A DNA stretch of 64,000 nucleotides from Meridianimarinicoccus sp. MJW13 (GCF_014901205.1 NZ_JACNMU010000001.1:186001-250000), one strand, 5' to 3'; positions 29,616 to 40,317 are shown, counted from the stretch's first letter. Notes: generated by a model not told the origin, from the letters alone. A program made the numbers and translations.

Positions 29616-30779
29616 TCAACTCCGGTGTCTCAAAACATCGGCCATGCGTCCCTGCGGGCGGGTCCGGGTCAGGGCCAGCAACATGCCCACGGTGATCCCC
29701 GCCGCGATCACCGACGAGCCGCCGTAGGACACGAACGGCAGGGTCATGCCCTTGGTGGGCAACAGCCGCACCGCCACGCCCATGTTGACCATCGCCTGCA
29801 TTCCCAGAACGCAGGCCAACCCGGTGCCGGCATAGCGCACGAAGGGGTCACGCTCCTTCAGCAGACGCAGCAGCGACCGCACGGTGACGGCGCAATAGAG
29901 CACGATGATCGCCAGAACCAGCACCAGCCCGTATTCCTCGGCCGCAACCGCGATGATGAAATCGGTATGGGCATCGGGCAGAAAGATCTTCACTTCCCCC
30001 TCGCCCACGCCAACGCCGAACACGCCGCCTTCGCGGATGGCATTGGCGGCATAGCCGATCTGAGTGGTGGGATCGATTTCGGTCGACAGGTAGCCGTCGA
30101 TGCGGCGCGCGAAATGCTCCGAACTGTTGTAGGCCAGCACCCCCCCGGCAACGACCGCCCCGGCCACAAGGATCAGCAGGACGATCGGCGCACCAGCGAC
30201 GAAATACATCACCCCCCAGGAAAACAGGACCAGGCAGGCCTGCCCATAGTCCGGCTGCATCGCAAGGATCAGAACGATCACCAGCGCCAGGGCTGCCGAC
30301 ATCAGCCGCCCCGGCGGTCCGGCCACCTGTTGCGAGGCCGCCATGAGCCAGGCCGCCAGAATGATATAGGCCGGTTTCAGGAACTCAGAGGGTTGCAACG
30401 AGCCGAACCCAAGCGAGTACCAGCGCACGGCGCCCTTGCCGAAATTGGTGCCGAACACCGGCAGCAGGATCAGGGCAATGAACGCGCCCACGAAGGCAAT
30501 GACCCCCAGCCGCCGCACCTCGCGTGGATCCAGCATCGAACAGAACAGCATCACGACAAAGGCCATGGCCCCGAAAATCGCCTGCTTCTGCACGTAGTAG
30601 AACGGCGACAGCCCGTTGCGCTCGGCCAGGGGGGGCGAGGCTGCCAGCCCCAGCAACATGCCGATGCCGAACAAGGCCAGCACGCAGACCAGAGACCACC
30701 GGTCGATGGTCCGCCACCATTTCGGAATCAACGGTTCTCCCGCGCTTCGCGGAATCGCCCCGTGCGCCATCTCTGTCAT
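29616..30779 (-). CDS. ftsW: Septal lipid II polymerase FtsW
   Basis: A 387-residue SEDS-family membrane protein with about ten transmembrane segments. FtsW works with FtsI to polymerise septal peptidoglycan. Conserved strings include [30 protein letters not shown], a periplasmic [16 protein letters not shown] and, near the end, [18 protein letters not shown]. The ATG at 30779 ([18 protein letters not shown]) starts the usual short cytoplasmic tail; upstream in-frame codons lie in a repeat-rich non-coding stretch. Confidence 0.96.
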   Translation of the reverse strand: MTEMAHGAIPRSAGEPLIPKWWRTIDRWSLVCVLALFGIGMLLGLAASPPLAERNGLSPFYYVQKQAIFGAMAFVVMLFCSMLDPREVRRLGVIAFVGAFIALILLPVFGTNFGKGAVRWYSLGFGSLQPSEFLKPAYIILAAWLMAASQQVAGPPGRLMSAALALVIVLILAMQPDYGQACLVLFSWGVMYFVAGAPIVLLILVAGAVVAGGVLAYNSSEHFARRIDGYLSTEIDPTTQIGYAANAIREGGVFGVGVGEGEVKIFLPDAHTDFIIAVAAEEYGLVLVLAIIVLYCAVTVRSLLRLLKERDPFVRYAGTGLACVLGMQAMVNMGVAVRLLPTKGMTLPFVSYGGSSVIAAGITVGMLLALTRTRPQGRMADVLRHRS

Positions 30780-30930
30780 GGGTATGCCCGTACCAAACTG
30801 TCTGCTCTGCCGTGCCCGTGTATCCGGGCTTTCAGCAACCCTACACCAATGTGTTCGACCACGCCACTGAAAGCAGCAGGCGTACAGCGCCCGGACCGTC
30901 GAGTGGCCCGGTTGGCGGCAGCGGTGCTGT

Positions 30931-31015
30931 GAGTATTTGTGCCAAGAAGAACCCCTGCGCCGTGGCAACTTCTTCTTGGGTCAAATACTCATCTTGCGCC
31001 GCGCAGCGGCGCCCG
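30931..31015. repeat. Dispersed repeat with inverted GAGTATTTG/CCAAGAAGAA arms and GC hairpin
   Basis: Between murD and ftsW (282 bases without a gene) GAGTATTTG plus CCAAGAAGAA, two variable bases apart, occurs on the plus strand (30931-30951). Its inverted partner occupies 30970-30990, and CCCCTGCGCCG (30952-30962) lies between. Directly beyond is a perfect hairpin GCGCCGC-GCA-GCGGCGC (30996-31012). Read on the minus strand the hairpin sits 50 bases after the murD stop, as a terminator would. Related copies are at 56234-56254, 57490-57536 and 60163-60194. Confidence 0.8.
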
Positions 31016-31061
31016 GCCCAACGCCTTTCGACCGACAGGTCGACACGGCGGCGGGAGCCCC

Positions 31062-32468
31062 CTAGCTGGCGGGCGCTAGTGCCTCGACAAGCGCAATGAA
31101 CGCCTCGCCGCGCTTTTCGAAATCGGGGAACTGGTCGAAACTGGCCGCGGCGGGTGCCAGAAGAACGGTATCGCCGGGCGCGGCCTCTGCCGCGGCTCGG
31201 GCCACGGCGGCGTCCAGCGTTTCGCAGATCTCGTGCGGCGTGTCGGCCAACTGCAATGCGAAATCGCGGGCGGAATGGCCGATCAGATAGGCTTTCTCGA
31301 CATTGCCCAACTCGGCGGCAAGACCGCTGATGCCGCCGTCCTTGCCCAGCCCACCAGCGATCCAGCGGATGCGGTGGAACGCCTTCAGCGCCTGTGCCGC
31401 GCTGTCCACATTGGTGGCCTTGCTGTCGTTGACATAGCGCACCCCGTTGATCTCGGCGATCGTCTGGCTGCGGTGGGCCAGCCCGCCGAAAGAGGCAAAC
31501 CCTGCTTCGATGGTGCGGGGCGGCAGGCCAAGGGCGCGCAGGGCCCCGTAGGCCGCGCAGGCATTCTGGTGGTTGTGGGTGCCCGGCAGCCCGGAAATCG
31601 GGCGCAGGTCGATACTGGCCAATTGCCGCCCCTTTCGGGTCTCGGACAAAAAGCCCTTCCGGGCATGTACGTTCCAGCCGATGCCGGCCAGCTTGCGGGT
31701 AACCGACACGCGGATGACCCGGTCGTCGCCGGGGCCTTCGGCCATCTGCCCGGCCAGGAACTGGCCCGGGTCTTCGTCCACCCCGATCACGGCGCGATCC
31801 GGCCCGCCTTCGGCGAACAACCGGCGCTTGGCAGCGAAATAGCCGCCCATGCCTCCGTGGCGGTCCAGATGATCCGGGGACAGGTTGGTGAACACCGCGA
31901 TATCCGGCGTCAGCGCGCGGGCCAGGTCGGTCTGGTACGAGCTGAGTTCCAGCACCACCACGCCGCCATCTTCCGGCGGATCGATGTCCAGCACCCCGCG
32001 CCCGATGTTGCCGGCCAACTGGCTGGGACGGCCCGCATCGGTCAGGCAATGGTGGATCAGGGCCGAGGTGGTCGATTTCCCATTCGACCCGGTCACTGCC
32101 ACCACCTTGGGCGCCTTTTCAAAGCGATCCCAATCCTCGGTCGCGAACGACCGGAAGAACAGGCCGATGTCGTTGTCGACCGGCACCCCGGCCTCAAGGG
32201 CTGCATGGATCACCGGGTTGGGCTTTGGAAAGAGATGTGGAATGCCGGGAGAGGCCACAAGGCAGGCCACATCGTCGAAGGCCCCGGATCGCGTCAGGTC
32301 GCGCAGGGTGAATCCTTCGGCCTCGGCCCGCGCCCGGCCTTCGGCGCCGTCATCCCAGACCACCGGATCGGCCCCGCCGGCCTGCAAGGCGCGCGCCGCT
32401 GCAAGGCCCGAGCGCCCCAGCCCCAGCACCGCCACCACCTGTCCGTCAAAACCGCGCACCGGGATCAT
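31062..32468 (-). CDS. murD: UDP-N-acetylmuramoylalanine--D-glutamate ligase
   Basis: A 468-residue Mur ligase adding D-Glu to UDP-MurNAc-L-Ala. It has [17 protein letters not shown] at the N-terminus, the ATP site [28 protein letters not shown], and the C-terminal domain with [17 protein letters not shown]. The ATG at 32468 ([10 protein letters not shown]) is preferred to a start nine codons upstream because it fits the family N-terminus. The phospholipase D-like gene precedes it and a hairpin-bearing repeat follows it. Confidence 0.96.
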   Translation of the reverse strand: MIPVRGFDGQVVAVLGLGRSGLAAARALQAGGADPVVWDDGAEGRARAEAEGFTLRDLTRSGAFDDVACLVASPGIPHLFPKPNPVIHAALEAGVPVDNDIGLFFRSFATEDWDRFEKAPKVVAVTGSNGKSTTSALIHHCLTDAGRPSQLAGNIGRGVLDIDPPEDGGVVVLELSSYQTDLARALTPDIAVFTNLSPDHLDRHGGMGGYFAAKRRLFAEGGPDRAVIGVDEDPGQFLAGQMAEGPGDDRVIRVSVTRKLAGIGWNVHARKGFLSETRKGRQLASIDLRPISGLPGTHNHQNACAAYGALRALGLPPRTIEAGFASFGGLAHRSQTIAEINGVRYVNDSKATNVDSAAQALKAFHRIRWIAGGLGKDGGISGLAAELGNVEKAYLIGHSARDFALQLADTPHEICETLDAAVARAAAEAAPGDTVLLAPAAASFDQFPDFEKRGEAFIALVEALAPAS

Positions 32469-32556
32469 AGCTACACTCCAATTGTCGGCGCGCAACCTGC
32501 GCGCTGCCGGGGACCGGGGTCAAGGGGCGGCACGGCACAGCCGGACCCGCGCAGGC

Positions 32557-34125
32557 TCAGAGCTGTTCCTCGATCCCCAGAAAGGCCGTCAGGCCCACCA
32601 CGAAATTCTTCCATGCCGTTGCGCCGGGTTCCCGATCGGTCACCGACGCCGCCCCCGGCGCGTCGTAGTACCACAGCAGATCCCCGTCCGGGCCCGCGAC
32701 CACCCGGTAGGTGTACAAGGGCAGATCGTTGTCCAGTGCAGACCAGACGGCACCCGCGAAGGCGCGGCTGCGCACGAAGGTGCCAAACTCGGTGTTCTGC
32801 TTGATCGACCTGGGGTCGAGGTTGAGCGAGCCGACGAACACCGCGTCATCGTCGATCACCGCCAGCTTGGTGTGCATTACCAGGCCGGTTTCATCGCCTT
32901 CCGGGACCAGACCCAGGGCCTGCGGCGTGTCCGAGCGGATCTCATAAAGTTCCACCCCGGCGGCCAGCAGCGCCTCGCGATGACGCCTATAGCCCGCGTG
33001 CACATAAGCGTGATTGGTCGATCCCAGCGAATTGGTGACGATCTGCACGCGCACACCGCGTTCGGCCAGGTCGGAAAACAGCCGGGCACCATAGTCTTCC
33101 GGCACGAAGTAGGGCGTCAGCAGAACCACGCGCTTTTTCGCGTTTTTCATCCGGGTCAGCAAATCCTGCGCCAGAATCTTCTGGCCCTCGGGGACCGGCA
33201 CCTTCAGTTTTGCGGGATCGTCCACAACAACTTCGACCCTTCCCGTGAAACTCGGGATCTGCCCGGCGGACAGACGCTTGAAGAAGGGATCGTTGACGGC
33301 CCCTTCATAAACATTCCGGGCCGGTTTCAGACGCGCCACCAGGTTGGCACGAACTTCGGCCAGTTCCTCGGGGCTGGGGTCGCGTTGCAACTGGCCAATG
33401 GGCACTGACCAGCCGTCGTTCCAATAGTGATCGAAGCTGGCCGAGATCCCCTGCACCGCCGGGCCGATCACCAGCATCTCGAAATCGGCGAACTCAGAGC
33501 TGGTATCGATCTGGAAATACTCATCGGCGATGTTGCGCCCGCCGACAATGGCCCAGCTTCCGTCGGCCACGAAGGACTTGTTGTGCATGCGCCGGTTGAC
33601 GCGGTTGAAATCGGTGACAAAGCCCGCCGCTTTCCACCCCGGGCGCGGCGAGGGGTTGAAGATGCGCACCTCGATGCCCGGATGCACATCCAGAAGCCCA
33701 AGCGCGTCGTCCGACATTGTGGTAAAGACATCGTCCAGCAAGACGCGCACCCGCACGCCACGATCCGCCGCATCCAGCAAGGCGGTCAGCACCAGCGCGC
33801 TGCCCAGATCGGGCTTCATCAGGAAGTACTGCAAGTCGAGTGTGCGCTCGGCCCGTTCGATCAGCCGCAGGCGGGCCCCCAGCGCGATATTGCCGTCTTC
33901 CAGCGTAACCAGCGAGGAGTCGCCGTCGGGATTGTCGCTGGTGTGCGTCCGGGCGATGCGCTGGAGCATGGTGGAGCCATCGGACACCAGGGCGCGGCTG
34001 ACCGGTTTCGGCGCATCCAGGGGCACCGGGGCACATCCCGCCAGCCCGAGGGCCACAAACATTGGCGCCAGCACGGCCAACCGCCATCTGCCCAGGGAAA
34101 TCAACGTGCGGCGGGCATGGTACAA
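32557..34125 (-). CDS. Phospholipase D/cardiolipin synthase-like lipoprotein
   Basis: A 522-residue protein of the phospholipase D superfamily with two complete HKD motifs, HNKSFVAD (His181) and HTKLAVID (His418). They form one active site for phosphatidyl transfer or hydrolysis, as in cardiolipin synthase ClsC/YmdC. The N-terminus is a lipoprotein signal peptide ending LGLAGC. I chose TTG at 34125 because GGAGG lies eight bases before it and it gives the signal peptide a basic start; the ATG at 34133 is out of frame. It begins 20 bases after mraY, inside the dcw operon, and so would be coexpressed with cell-wall synthesis. The lipid substrate is not determined. Confidence 0.88.
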   Translation of the reverse strand: MYHARRTLISLGRWRLAVLAPMFVALGLAGCAPVPLDAPKPVSRALVSDGSTMLQRIARTHTSDNPDGDSSLVTLEDGNIALGARLRLIERAERTLDLQYFLMKPDLGSALVLTALLDAADRGVRVRVLLDDVFTTMSDDALGLLDVHPGIEVRIFNPSPRPGWKAAGFVTDFNRVNRRMHNKSFVADGSWAIVGGRNIADEYFQIDTSSEFADFEMLVIGPAVQGISASFDHYWNDGWSVPIGQLQRDPSPEELAEVRANLVARLKPARNVYEGAVNDPFFKRLSAGQIPSFTGRVEVVVDDPAKLKVPVPEGQKILAQDLLTRMKNAKKRVVLLTPYFVPEDYGARLFSDLAERGVRVQIVTNSLGSTNHAYVHAGYRRHREALLAAGVELYEIRSDTPQALGLVPEGDETGLVMHTKLAVIDDDAVFVGSLNLDPRSIKQNTEFGTFVRSRAFAGAVWSALDNDLPLYTYRVVAGPDGDLLWYYDAPGAASVTDREPGATAWKNFVVGLTAFLGIEEQL

Positions 34126-34145
34126 AAGGGCATCCTCCGTTCGGT

Positions 34146-35231
34146 TCAGCGGATCTTCAGCGTAGCCAGCCCGATCAGGGCCAGGATCAGCGACACGATC
34201 CAGAAGCGGATCACGATCTGCGGCTCGTGCCAGCCTTTCTTCTCGAAGTGATGATGGATCGGTGCCATCAGGAACACCCGCCGCCCGGTGCGTTTGAAGT
34301 AAGCGACCTGGATGATGACCGACAGCGCCTCGACCACGAAGATGCCGCCGACGATGGCCAGAACGATCTCGTGCTTGGTGGCGACCGCGATGGCGCCAAG
34401 CGCCCCGCCCAGGGCCAGCGATCCGGTATCGCCCATGAACACCGCCGCAGGGGGCGCGTTGTACCACAGGAACCCCAGCCCGCCGCCCACGAGGGCCGCC
34501 ACGAAGATCAGCAATTCACCGGTGCCGGGCACGTAGTGGACGTCAAGATACTGCGTGAAGTCGACCCGGCCCACCGCATAGGCAATGATCCCCAGCGCCG
34601 AGCCCGCGATCATCACCGGCATGACCGCCAGCCCGTCCAGCCCGTCGGTCAGGTTCACCGCGTTGGCAGCCCCCACGATCACGATCATTGCGAAGGGAAC
34701 AAACAGCACCCCCATCGGCAGCAGCACATCCTTGAAGATCGGAAAGGCCAGCGCGCCCGAAAGCTCGGCGGGGTGAAAATACATGGCCCAGAGTGCGGCG
34801 ATGCCCGAGATCAGAAATCCCAATCCCAGCCGCACCTTGCCCGGCACGCCCTTGGTGTTGTTCTGGCTGACCTTGGCATAGTCATCGGCAAAGCCGATGG
34901 CGCCGAACCCGTAGGTCACGAACAGCACCATCCAGATGAACGGCGTGTCCAGACGCGCCCAGAGCAGCGTCGAAAACAACAGGGCGCCCAGGATCAGCAC
35001 CCCGCCCATGGTCGGTGTTCCGGCCTTGGTCAGCTTGTGGCTTTCCGGTCCATCCTCGCGGATCGGCTGGCCGTTGCTTTGCCGACGGCGCAGCAGGTTG
35101 ATCAGGGGCCGCCCGAACAGGAAGCCAAAGATCAGGGACGTGAAAAACGCCGCCCCGGCCCGGAAGGTGATGTAGCGGAACAGGTTGAAAAAGTCGCCGC
35201 CATCGGAAAAGGCCGCCAGCCAATACAGCAT
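34146..35231 (-). CDS. mraY: Phospho-N-acetylmuramoyl-pentapeptide transferase
   Basis: A 361-residue integral membrane enzyme with about ten helices that makes lipid I from UDP-MurNAc-pentapeptide and undecaprenyl phosphate. The acidic and His motifs are present: [32 protein letters not shown] and [13 protein letters not shown]. Length is normal. Its ATG shares a base with the murF stop (TGATG). It is followed by the phospholipase D-like gene instead of directly by murD. Confidence 0.97.
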   Translation of the reverse strand: MLYWLAAFSDGGDFFNLFRYITFRAGAAFFTSLIFGFLFGRPLINLLRRRQSNGQPIREDGPESHKLTKAGTPTMGGVLILGALLFSTLLWARLDTPFIWMVLFVTYGFGAIGFADDYAKVSQNNTKGVPGKVRLGLGFLISGIAALWAMYFHPAELSGALAFPIFKDVLLPMGVLFVPFAMIVIVGAANAVNLTDGLDGLAVMPVMIAGSALGIIAYAVGRVDFTQYLDVHYVPGTGELLIFVAALVGGGLGFLWYNAPPAAVFMGDTGSLALGGALGAIAVATKHEIVLAIVGGIFVVEALSVIIQVAYFKRTGRRVFLMAPIHHHFEKKGWHEPQIVIRFWIVSLILALIGLATLKIR

Positions 35232-36649
35232 CAGTTTGCCTTTCTGGAAGTCTGCGGTGCGGCATCGCCGATCTTCCGCAACGCGTCAACCACCTGCCCG
35301 ACCCGCGACCCGAAGGAGCCCTTGACCAGCACGATATCGCCGGGGCGCACCAGATCGGGTGCCATGCCTGCCATTTCGGCGGCGGTCTTGCACCAATGAC
35401 CCCGTTTTGCCTCGGGCAGAGCCTTGTGCAGCGCCTTCATGCGCGGGCCGACGCAATGGACGCGATCCAGTGCCTCCATGGCCGGATGGGCGGCCAGACC
35501 CGCATGCAGGGCCGCCTCGTCTGGCCCCAGTTCCAGCATGTCGCCCAAAACCGCGATGCGCGCGCCTTTCGGGGTGCTGGCCGCAAGGGTTTCCAGCGCC
35601 GCGCCGACCGAGGTGGGATTGGCGTTATAGGCATCGTCCAGAAGCGCGAAGCTGCCGCCCCCCGGCAGATCGACCGTCTCCCGCGTGCCGCGCCCGCCGG
35701 GGGGCGTCCAATGGGACAGGCCGACAATGGCCCTTGTCACATCGCCACCCGCTGCTGCGACGCAGGCCAGCGCGCCAAGGGCGTTCAGCGCGAAATGGCG
35801 ACCGGGCGTGTTCAGCCGCACCGGGAAACCTGCTCCTTCCAGATGGGCGGTGAACAGGGTGCTGTCTGCCGTAACCTCCAGCCCACTGAGCCGGACATCG
35901 GCGAAATCCAGCGCCCCGAAGGACACGCAGTTGTCGGTGGCGGCGCGGGCCGCTTCGGACAGGATGCCCGAGACCTCCAGGTCGCCATTGAACACTGCCC
36001 AGCCGCCGGGTTTCAGGCCCGAGAAGATCGCTGCCTTTTCATGCGCGATGGCGGGAAGCCCATTGGGGAAGGCCTCAAGATGCACCTCTGCCACGATGGT
36101 GACCAGCGCCACATCGGGCGCGGCCAGCGCGGCCAGCGGCGCGATCTCGCCGGGATGGTTCATGCCGATCTCGATCACCGCGAAATCCGCGTCCACCGGG
36201 CAGCGCGCCAGCGTCAGCGGCACGCCCCAATGGTTGTTGAAACTTTTCTCGGCGGCATGCACCCGGCCCAGTGGCGCGAAGGTGGCCCGCAGCATTTCCT
36301 TGGTCGAAGTCTTGCCGACCGAGCCGGTCACCGCGATGACCCGCGCCCTTGTGCGGGCGCGTCCTGCCCGGCCCAAGGCCTCCAGACCGGACTGAACGTC
36401 CTCGACCATCAGCAGCGGTGCATCGTCGGCCACACCACGCGGGCGATGGGCGACCAGCGCGGCGGCGGCGCCCTTGGCCAAGGCATCGGCCACGAAGTCA
36501 TGTCCGTCGCGCTGATCCTTCAGGGCAATGAACAGATCGCCGGGCTGGATCGAGCGGCTGTCGATGGACAGCCCCGTCGCCTGCCAGTCGCCAAACGCCT
36601 TGCCCCCGGTCGCCTCGGCGGCTTCGGCGGCGGTCCACAATGGGGTCAT
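35231..36649 (-). CDS. murF: UDP-MurNAc-tripeptide--D-Ala-D-Ala ligase
   Basis: A 472-residue Mur ligase attaching the D-Ala-D-Ala dipeptide made by Ddl. It has [19 protein letters not shown], the ATP motif [46 protein letters not shown] and [15 protein letters not shown]. The start at 36649 overlaps the murE stop by four bases (ATGA), and its stop overlaps mraY, so the three are translationally coupled. Confidence 0.96.
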   Translation of the reverse strand: MTPLWTAAEAAEATGGKAFGDWQATGLSIDSRSIQPGDLFIALKDQRDGHDFVADALAKGAAAALVAHRPRGVADDAPLLMVEDVQSGLEALGRAGRARTRARVIAVTGSVGKTSTKEMLRATFAPLGRVHAAEKSFNNHWGVPLTLARCPVDADFAVIEIGMNHPGEIAPLAALAAPDVALVTIVAEVHLEAFPNGLPAIAHEKAAIFSGLKPGGWAVFNGDLEVSGILSEAARAATDNCVSFGALDFADVRLSGLEVTADSTLFTAHLEGAGFPVRLNTPGRHFALNALGALACVAAAGGDVTRAIVGLSHWTPPGGRGTRETVDLPGGGSFALLDDAYNANPTSVGAALETLAASTPKGARIAVLGDMLELGPDEAALHAGLAAHPAMEALDRVHCVGPRMKALHKALPEAKRGHWCKTAAEMAGMAPDLVRPGDIVLVKGSFGSRVGQVVDALRKIGDAAPQTSRKAN

Positions 36650-38139
36650 GTCAGGCGTCCTTCCAGGGCAGCCACGGCGACCGAGGCTTGCTCGGCGTCA
36701 TCAAAGGGGAACACATCGTCGCCGATCGTCTGGCCGGTTTCATGGCCCTTGCCGGCGATCAGCAGCGCGTCGCCCGGTCCCACTGCATCGACGCCGCGCA
36801 GAATCGCTTCGGCCCGGTCGCCCACATCGGCGGCCTCGGGGCAGCCGTCGCGGACCATGGCCCGAATCGCCGCCGGATCTTCCGAACGCGGGTTGTCGTC
36901 TGTGACGATGCACAGGTCGGCGTGTTGCGCGGCCGCCTGCCCCATCAGCACACGCTTGGCGGTGTCGCGATCGCCGCCCGCGCCGAACACGATGATCAGC
37001 CGACCCAATACATGCGGCCGCAGCGCGGTCAGCGCCGTGGCGATGGCATCGGGCGTATGGGCGTAATCGACAAAGATCGCGCCGCCGTTTTCGCGGCTGG
37101 CCACATGCTGCATCCGCCCGCGCACGGTCTTCAGCCGGTCAAGCGTGGTGAACACATCGTCGGGATCTTCCCCGGCGGCGATCACCAGACCGGCGGCCAG
37201 CAGCGCGTTGGCGGCCTGAAATCCGCCGATCAGGTTCAACCGGGCCATCCGGGGCCGGCCTTGCCAGGAAAACCGCAGATCCTGCCCGGTGGTGTCGAAC
37301 CGCTGGCCTTCGATCCGCAGCGCCGCATCCGGGTGCCGGCCGATGCCGATGACCTCTTGCCCGCGCTCCATGGCGTGCTCTGCCACCACCCGCCCCTTGG
37401 GGTCGTCCAGATTGCTGACGATGATGCCATCCTCGGACAGCACCCGGTCGAACAACCCCGCCTTGGCCGCGAAATAGCTTTCGAAATCCTGATGATAGTC
37501 CAGATGATCCTGCGAGAAATTGGTGAACCCCGCCGCCGCCAGCCGCACCCCGTCCAGCCGTTTCTGGTCCAGCCCGTGCGAGGAGGCTTCCATCGCCAGA
37601 TGGGTGATCCCCTGCCGGGCCATCTCGGCCAGATGGCGATGCAGGGTCAGCGGGTCGGGGGTGGTGTGCTGCAACGGCGCTTCATAGGCGCCTTCGATGC
37701 CGGTGGTGCCCAGATTGCAGGCTTCGCGGCCCAGATGAGTCCAGATCTGGCGCGCAAAGCTGGACACCGAGGTCTTGCCATTGGTGCCGGTGACCGCCAC
37801 GCAGGTCTCGGGCTGGCTGCCGAACCACAGGGCCGCCGCATAGGACAGCGCCTGCCGGGGATCCTCGGCCACCACCAGCGCCCTGTCGCGGGCTACCGCC
37901 AGCGCCTCTTGGGCCAGGGCTGCCCCTTCGCGATCGGTCAGGATGGCGGCCGCGCCCATGCGCAGTGCGGTGCCGATGAACTCGCCGCCATGCAACCGTG
38001 CGCCGGGAAGGGCTGCGAACAAATGGCCGGGCCGCACCGCGCGACTGTCGATGGACAGGCCGGTGATCCGGGCCTCCTGCCCGCCCTGGGCGTGCAGACC
38101 AAGCTCTGCCAAGCTGCGTTTTGCCTGATCCGCGTCCAT
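36646..38139 (-). CDS. murE: UDP-MurNAc-L-Ala-D-Glu--meso-diaminopimelate ligase
   Basis: A 497-residue Mur ligase adding the third stem residue. The ATP site is AVTGTNGKTSVSSFARQIW, and DDNPRSEDP provides the DNPR motif that marks meso-diaminopimelate specificity, not lysine. SIDSRAVRPGHLFAALPG is the uridine-binding N-terminal segment. I take the ATG at 38139 with GAGG six bases before it; a GTG two codons upstream is an alternative. It starts 12 bases after ftsI. Confidence 0.96.
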   Translation of the reverse strand: MDADQAKRSLAELGLHAQGGQEARITGLSIDSRAVRPGHLFAALPGARLHGGEFIGTALRMGAAAILTDREGAALAQEALAVARDRALVVAEDPRQALSYAAALWFGSQPETCVAVTGTNGKTSVSSFARQIWTHLGREACNLGTTGIEGAYEAPLQHTTPDPLTLHRHLAEMARQGITHLAMEASSHGLDQKRLDGVRLAAAGFTNFSQDHLDYHQDFESYFAAKAGLFDRVLSEDGIIVSNLDDPKGRVVAEHAMERGQEVIGIGRHPDAALRIEGQRFDTTGQDLRFSWQGRPRMARLNLIGGFQAANALLAAGLVIAAGEDPDDVFTTLDRLKTVRGRMQHVASRENGGAIFVDYAHTPDAIATALTALRPHVLGRLIIVFGAGGDRDTAKRVLMGQAAAQHADLCIVTDDNPRSEDPAAIRAMVRDGCPEAADVGDRAEAILRGVDAVGPGDALLIAGKGHETGQTIGDDVFPFDDAEQASVAVAALEGRLT

Positions 38140-38151
38140 ATCCACCCTCGT

Positions 38152-39963
38152 TCAGCCGCCGTTGCGCGCCTCTCGTATCCCAGCATCGGGGCCGGGTGCA
38201 ATCTCGGGCCGCATTCCCAACAGCGGCGCGACGCGGCGGATCACCTCGGCGCTGACCGGAACGGCGGTCCATCCGGCGGTGCGGCGGGGAATATCGTTCA
38301 CGATCTCATAGCCCTCGTCGAGGGTGATGACGAAGACATAGCGCGGGTCATGCATCGGGAAGGCGCCGGCGAAAGTCGCCAAAACCTTGTCCTTGTAGTA
38401 TCCGCCGCGCGGCTTGGGCTTGTCGGCGGACCCGGTCTTGCCGCCCACCGCATAGCCGGGCACTTCGGCGAACCGGGCCGAGCCGCGCACCACCACCGCG
38501 CGCAGCATCTCGCGGGCATGGCGCGAGGTGTCTTCCGACACCACCCGCGGCCCGATGCTGCGGGCATCGCGTTTCAGCAACGTGGGCGTGACCTTGGTGC
38601 CGCCGTTCAGCAGCGCGGCATAACCCTGGGCCAGATGCATCGGGCTGGTCGACAGGCCGTGGCCGAAAGAGATGGTCATCGACTGGATCTCGCCCCAACG
38701 CCCCGGCAACAGGGGCCGACCCGAGGGCGCTTCGGACAGCTCCACCTCGGTGGCTTCCAGAAAGCCGAACCGGCGCAGGAATTCCTTCTGGTTCTCGGCA
38801 CCCACGTTCTGAATGATCCGCGAGGTGCCGATGTTGGAGGATTTCACGATCACATCCGTGGCCGACAGGGTCGCGCCGTAGTCATGGAAATCGCGGATCT
38901 TGTGGCGGCCCCAGACCAGCGGCCCCTTGGTGTCGATCATGGTGCTGGGGGAAATCTGTCCCATCTCAAGCGCTTGCGCGACGGCAAAGATCTTGAAGAC
39001 CGAACCCAGTTCATAGACCCCCTGCACCGTGCGGTTGAACAACGGGCTGTCGGCCTGATCGCCGCTGGTCAGCGGCTGCGGGCGGTCGTTGGGATCGAAA
39101 TCGGGCAGCGACACCATCGAGACAACTTCGCCGGTGTGAATGTCCATCACCACTGCGCTGGCGCCCCTGGCGTTCATCAGGCGCATGCCGCCGGCCAGAA
39201 CCTCGCGCACCGCCGATTGAACGGTGGTGTCGATGGACAGTTGCAGCGGCTCGACCAGCAAGGCGGGATCGCGCAGGCGCGCGTCAAAGGCTTTTTCGAC
39301 CCCGGCCACGCCCAGAATCTCGGCCGCGGCCACGCCTTCTTCGCCGAAGCGCGCACCGCCCAGCACATGCGCGGCCATCTTGCCGTTGGGATAGACGCGC
39401 ATGTCGCGCGAAGCGAACAGCAGGCCCGGATCGCCGATGTCGTGTACCTGCTGGATCTGCTCGGGCGACAGGGTCTTGCGGATCCACATGAATTTCCGCC
39501 CGTCCTGCATCCGTGCCTGCACCTTCTCGGTGTCGATGTCCGGGAAGATCTTGGCCAGTTCGCGCACCGCATGGGGAATATCCACCATGTCGTGCGGATG
39601 TGCATAAAGCGCCTGCGTGGTCAAGTTGGTGGCCAGCAACCGGCCATTGCGGTCGACGATATCGGCGCGGGCCGAGGTGATCTGGCTGCCATAGGTCGAA
39701 TTGCGCGCCTCGACCGGGGCCGAGGTCGCCAGCGCCGCCATGCGCGTACCGACCGCGCCAAAGGCCAGAACAAAGGCCAACCCCAGCACCAGCAGGCGGC
39801 CTTCGGCCTGCCGCCGGGCACCGTCGCGCAGCCGTTCATTGCGCTGGTTGAGGTTCTCACGCTCGATCAGATCGGGGTTTTCGCCCTTGTCGCGGGCTTC
39901 CAGCACGCGGGCCAGCGGGCGCAGGGGCTTGCGCGGTGTGCCTTCGGGGGGGAGATCGGTCAT
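38152..39963 (-). CDS. ftsI: Septal transpeptidase FtsI (PBP3)
   Basis: A 603-residue class B penicillin-binding protein that crosslinks septal peptidoglycan. A cytoplasmic tail of about 50 residues and one membrane segment (LLVLGLAFVLAFGAVGTRMA) precede a dimerisation or pedestal domain and the transpeptidase domain. Catalytic motifs are SVFK (in YELGSVFKIFAV), SSN (VKSSNIGTS) and KTG (GGKTGSAD). The usual STFK is SVFK here. The ATG at 39963 overlaps ftsL by four bases. The N-terminal tail is longer than in enterobacteria, as is common in alphaproteobacteria. Confidence 0.96.
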   Translation of the reverse strand: MTDLPPEGTPRKPLRPLARVLEARDKGENPDLIERENLNQRNERLRDGARRQAEGRLLVLGLAFVLAFGAVGTRMAALATSAPVEARNSTYGSQITSARADIVDRNGRLLATNLTTQALYAHPHDMVDIPHAVRELAKIFPDIDTEKVQARMQDGRKFMWIRKTLSPEQIQQVHDIGDPGLLFASRDMRVYPNGKMAAHVLGGARFGEEGVAAAEILGVAGVEKAFDARLRDPALLVEPLQLSIDTTVQSAVREVLAGGMRLMNARGASAVVMDIHTGEVVSMVSLPDFDPNDRPQPLTSGDQADSPLFNRTVQGVYELGSVFKIFAVAQALEMGQISPSTMIDTKGPLVWGRHKIRDFHDYGATLSATDVIVKSSNIGTSRIIQNVGAENQKEFLRRFGFLEATEVELSEAPSGRPLLPGRWGEIQSMTISFGHGLSTSPMHLAQGYAALLNGGTKVTPTLLKRDARSIGPRVVSEDTSRHAREMLRAVVVRGSARFAEVPGYAVGGKTGSADKPKPRGGYYKDKVLATFAGAFPMHDPRYVFVITLDEGYEIVNDIPRRTAGWTAVPVSAEVIRRVAPLLGMRPEIAPGPDAGIREARNGG

Positions 39964-40316
39964 GGGCGCTGCTCCGTTGCGGCGGCCACTGGCGTGGCAA
40001 TGACGATCTCGGGCTCGATGGGCACACTGCGCGGCGGATAGGCGACTTGGTCCAGTCGCCCGAAATGCTCGGGCGCCATGGGCAAGAGCTGCAGACGCTC
40101 GAAGTTCAGTTCGCTCAATTCGCGCAGTCGCTCGGGCCGGTTCAAATAGGCCCATTCCGCCTTCAGCACGCCCAGATGTTCCTGCAACCGCCCGATCTCG
40201 CGCGCCAGACCGCGGTTGTCAGCCAGCGCCTGCCGGGTGCGATAGTTTTCCTGGTACGCCCAGAAGGCCAGTCCCAGCACGGACACGCCCAGAAGAAGAC
40301 CGAAGATCAAACGCAT
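39960..40316 (-). CDS. ftsL: Cell division protein FtsL-like
   Basis: A 118-residue bitopic protein: a hydrophobic N-terminal segment (LIFGLLLGVSVLGLAFWAY) followed by a coiled-coil-forming helix (about 25-70, ALADNRGLAREIGRLQEHLG) and a Pro-rich tail. FtsL forms a complex with FtsB and FtsQ that activates FtsWI. Identification relies on position between rsmH and ftsI, size and topology, since FtsL sequences are poorly conserved. The gap to rsmH is one base and it overlaps ftsI by four. Confidence 0.85.
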   Translation of the reverse strand: MRLIFGLLLGVSVLGLAFWAYQENYRTRQALADNRGLAREIGRLQEHLGVLKAEWAYLNRPERLRELSELNFERLQLLPMAPEHFGRLDQVAYPPRSVPIEPEIVIATPVAAATEQRP

Positions 40317-40317
40317 C

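Noticed and set aside
36640-40041. A 1133-codon open frame on the plus strand
   Set aside because: It mirrors murE and ftsI on the other strand and has no family features.
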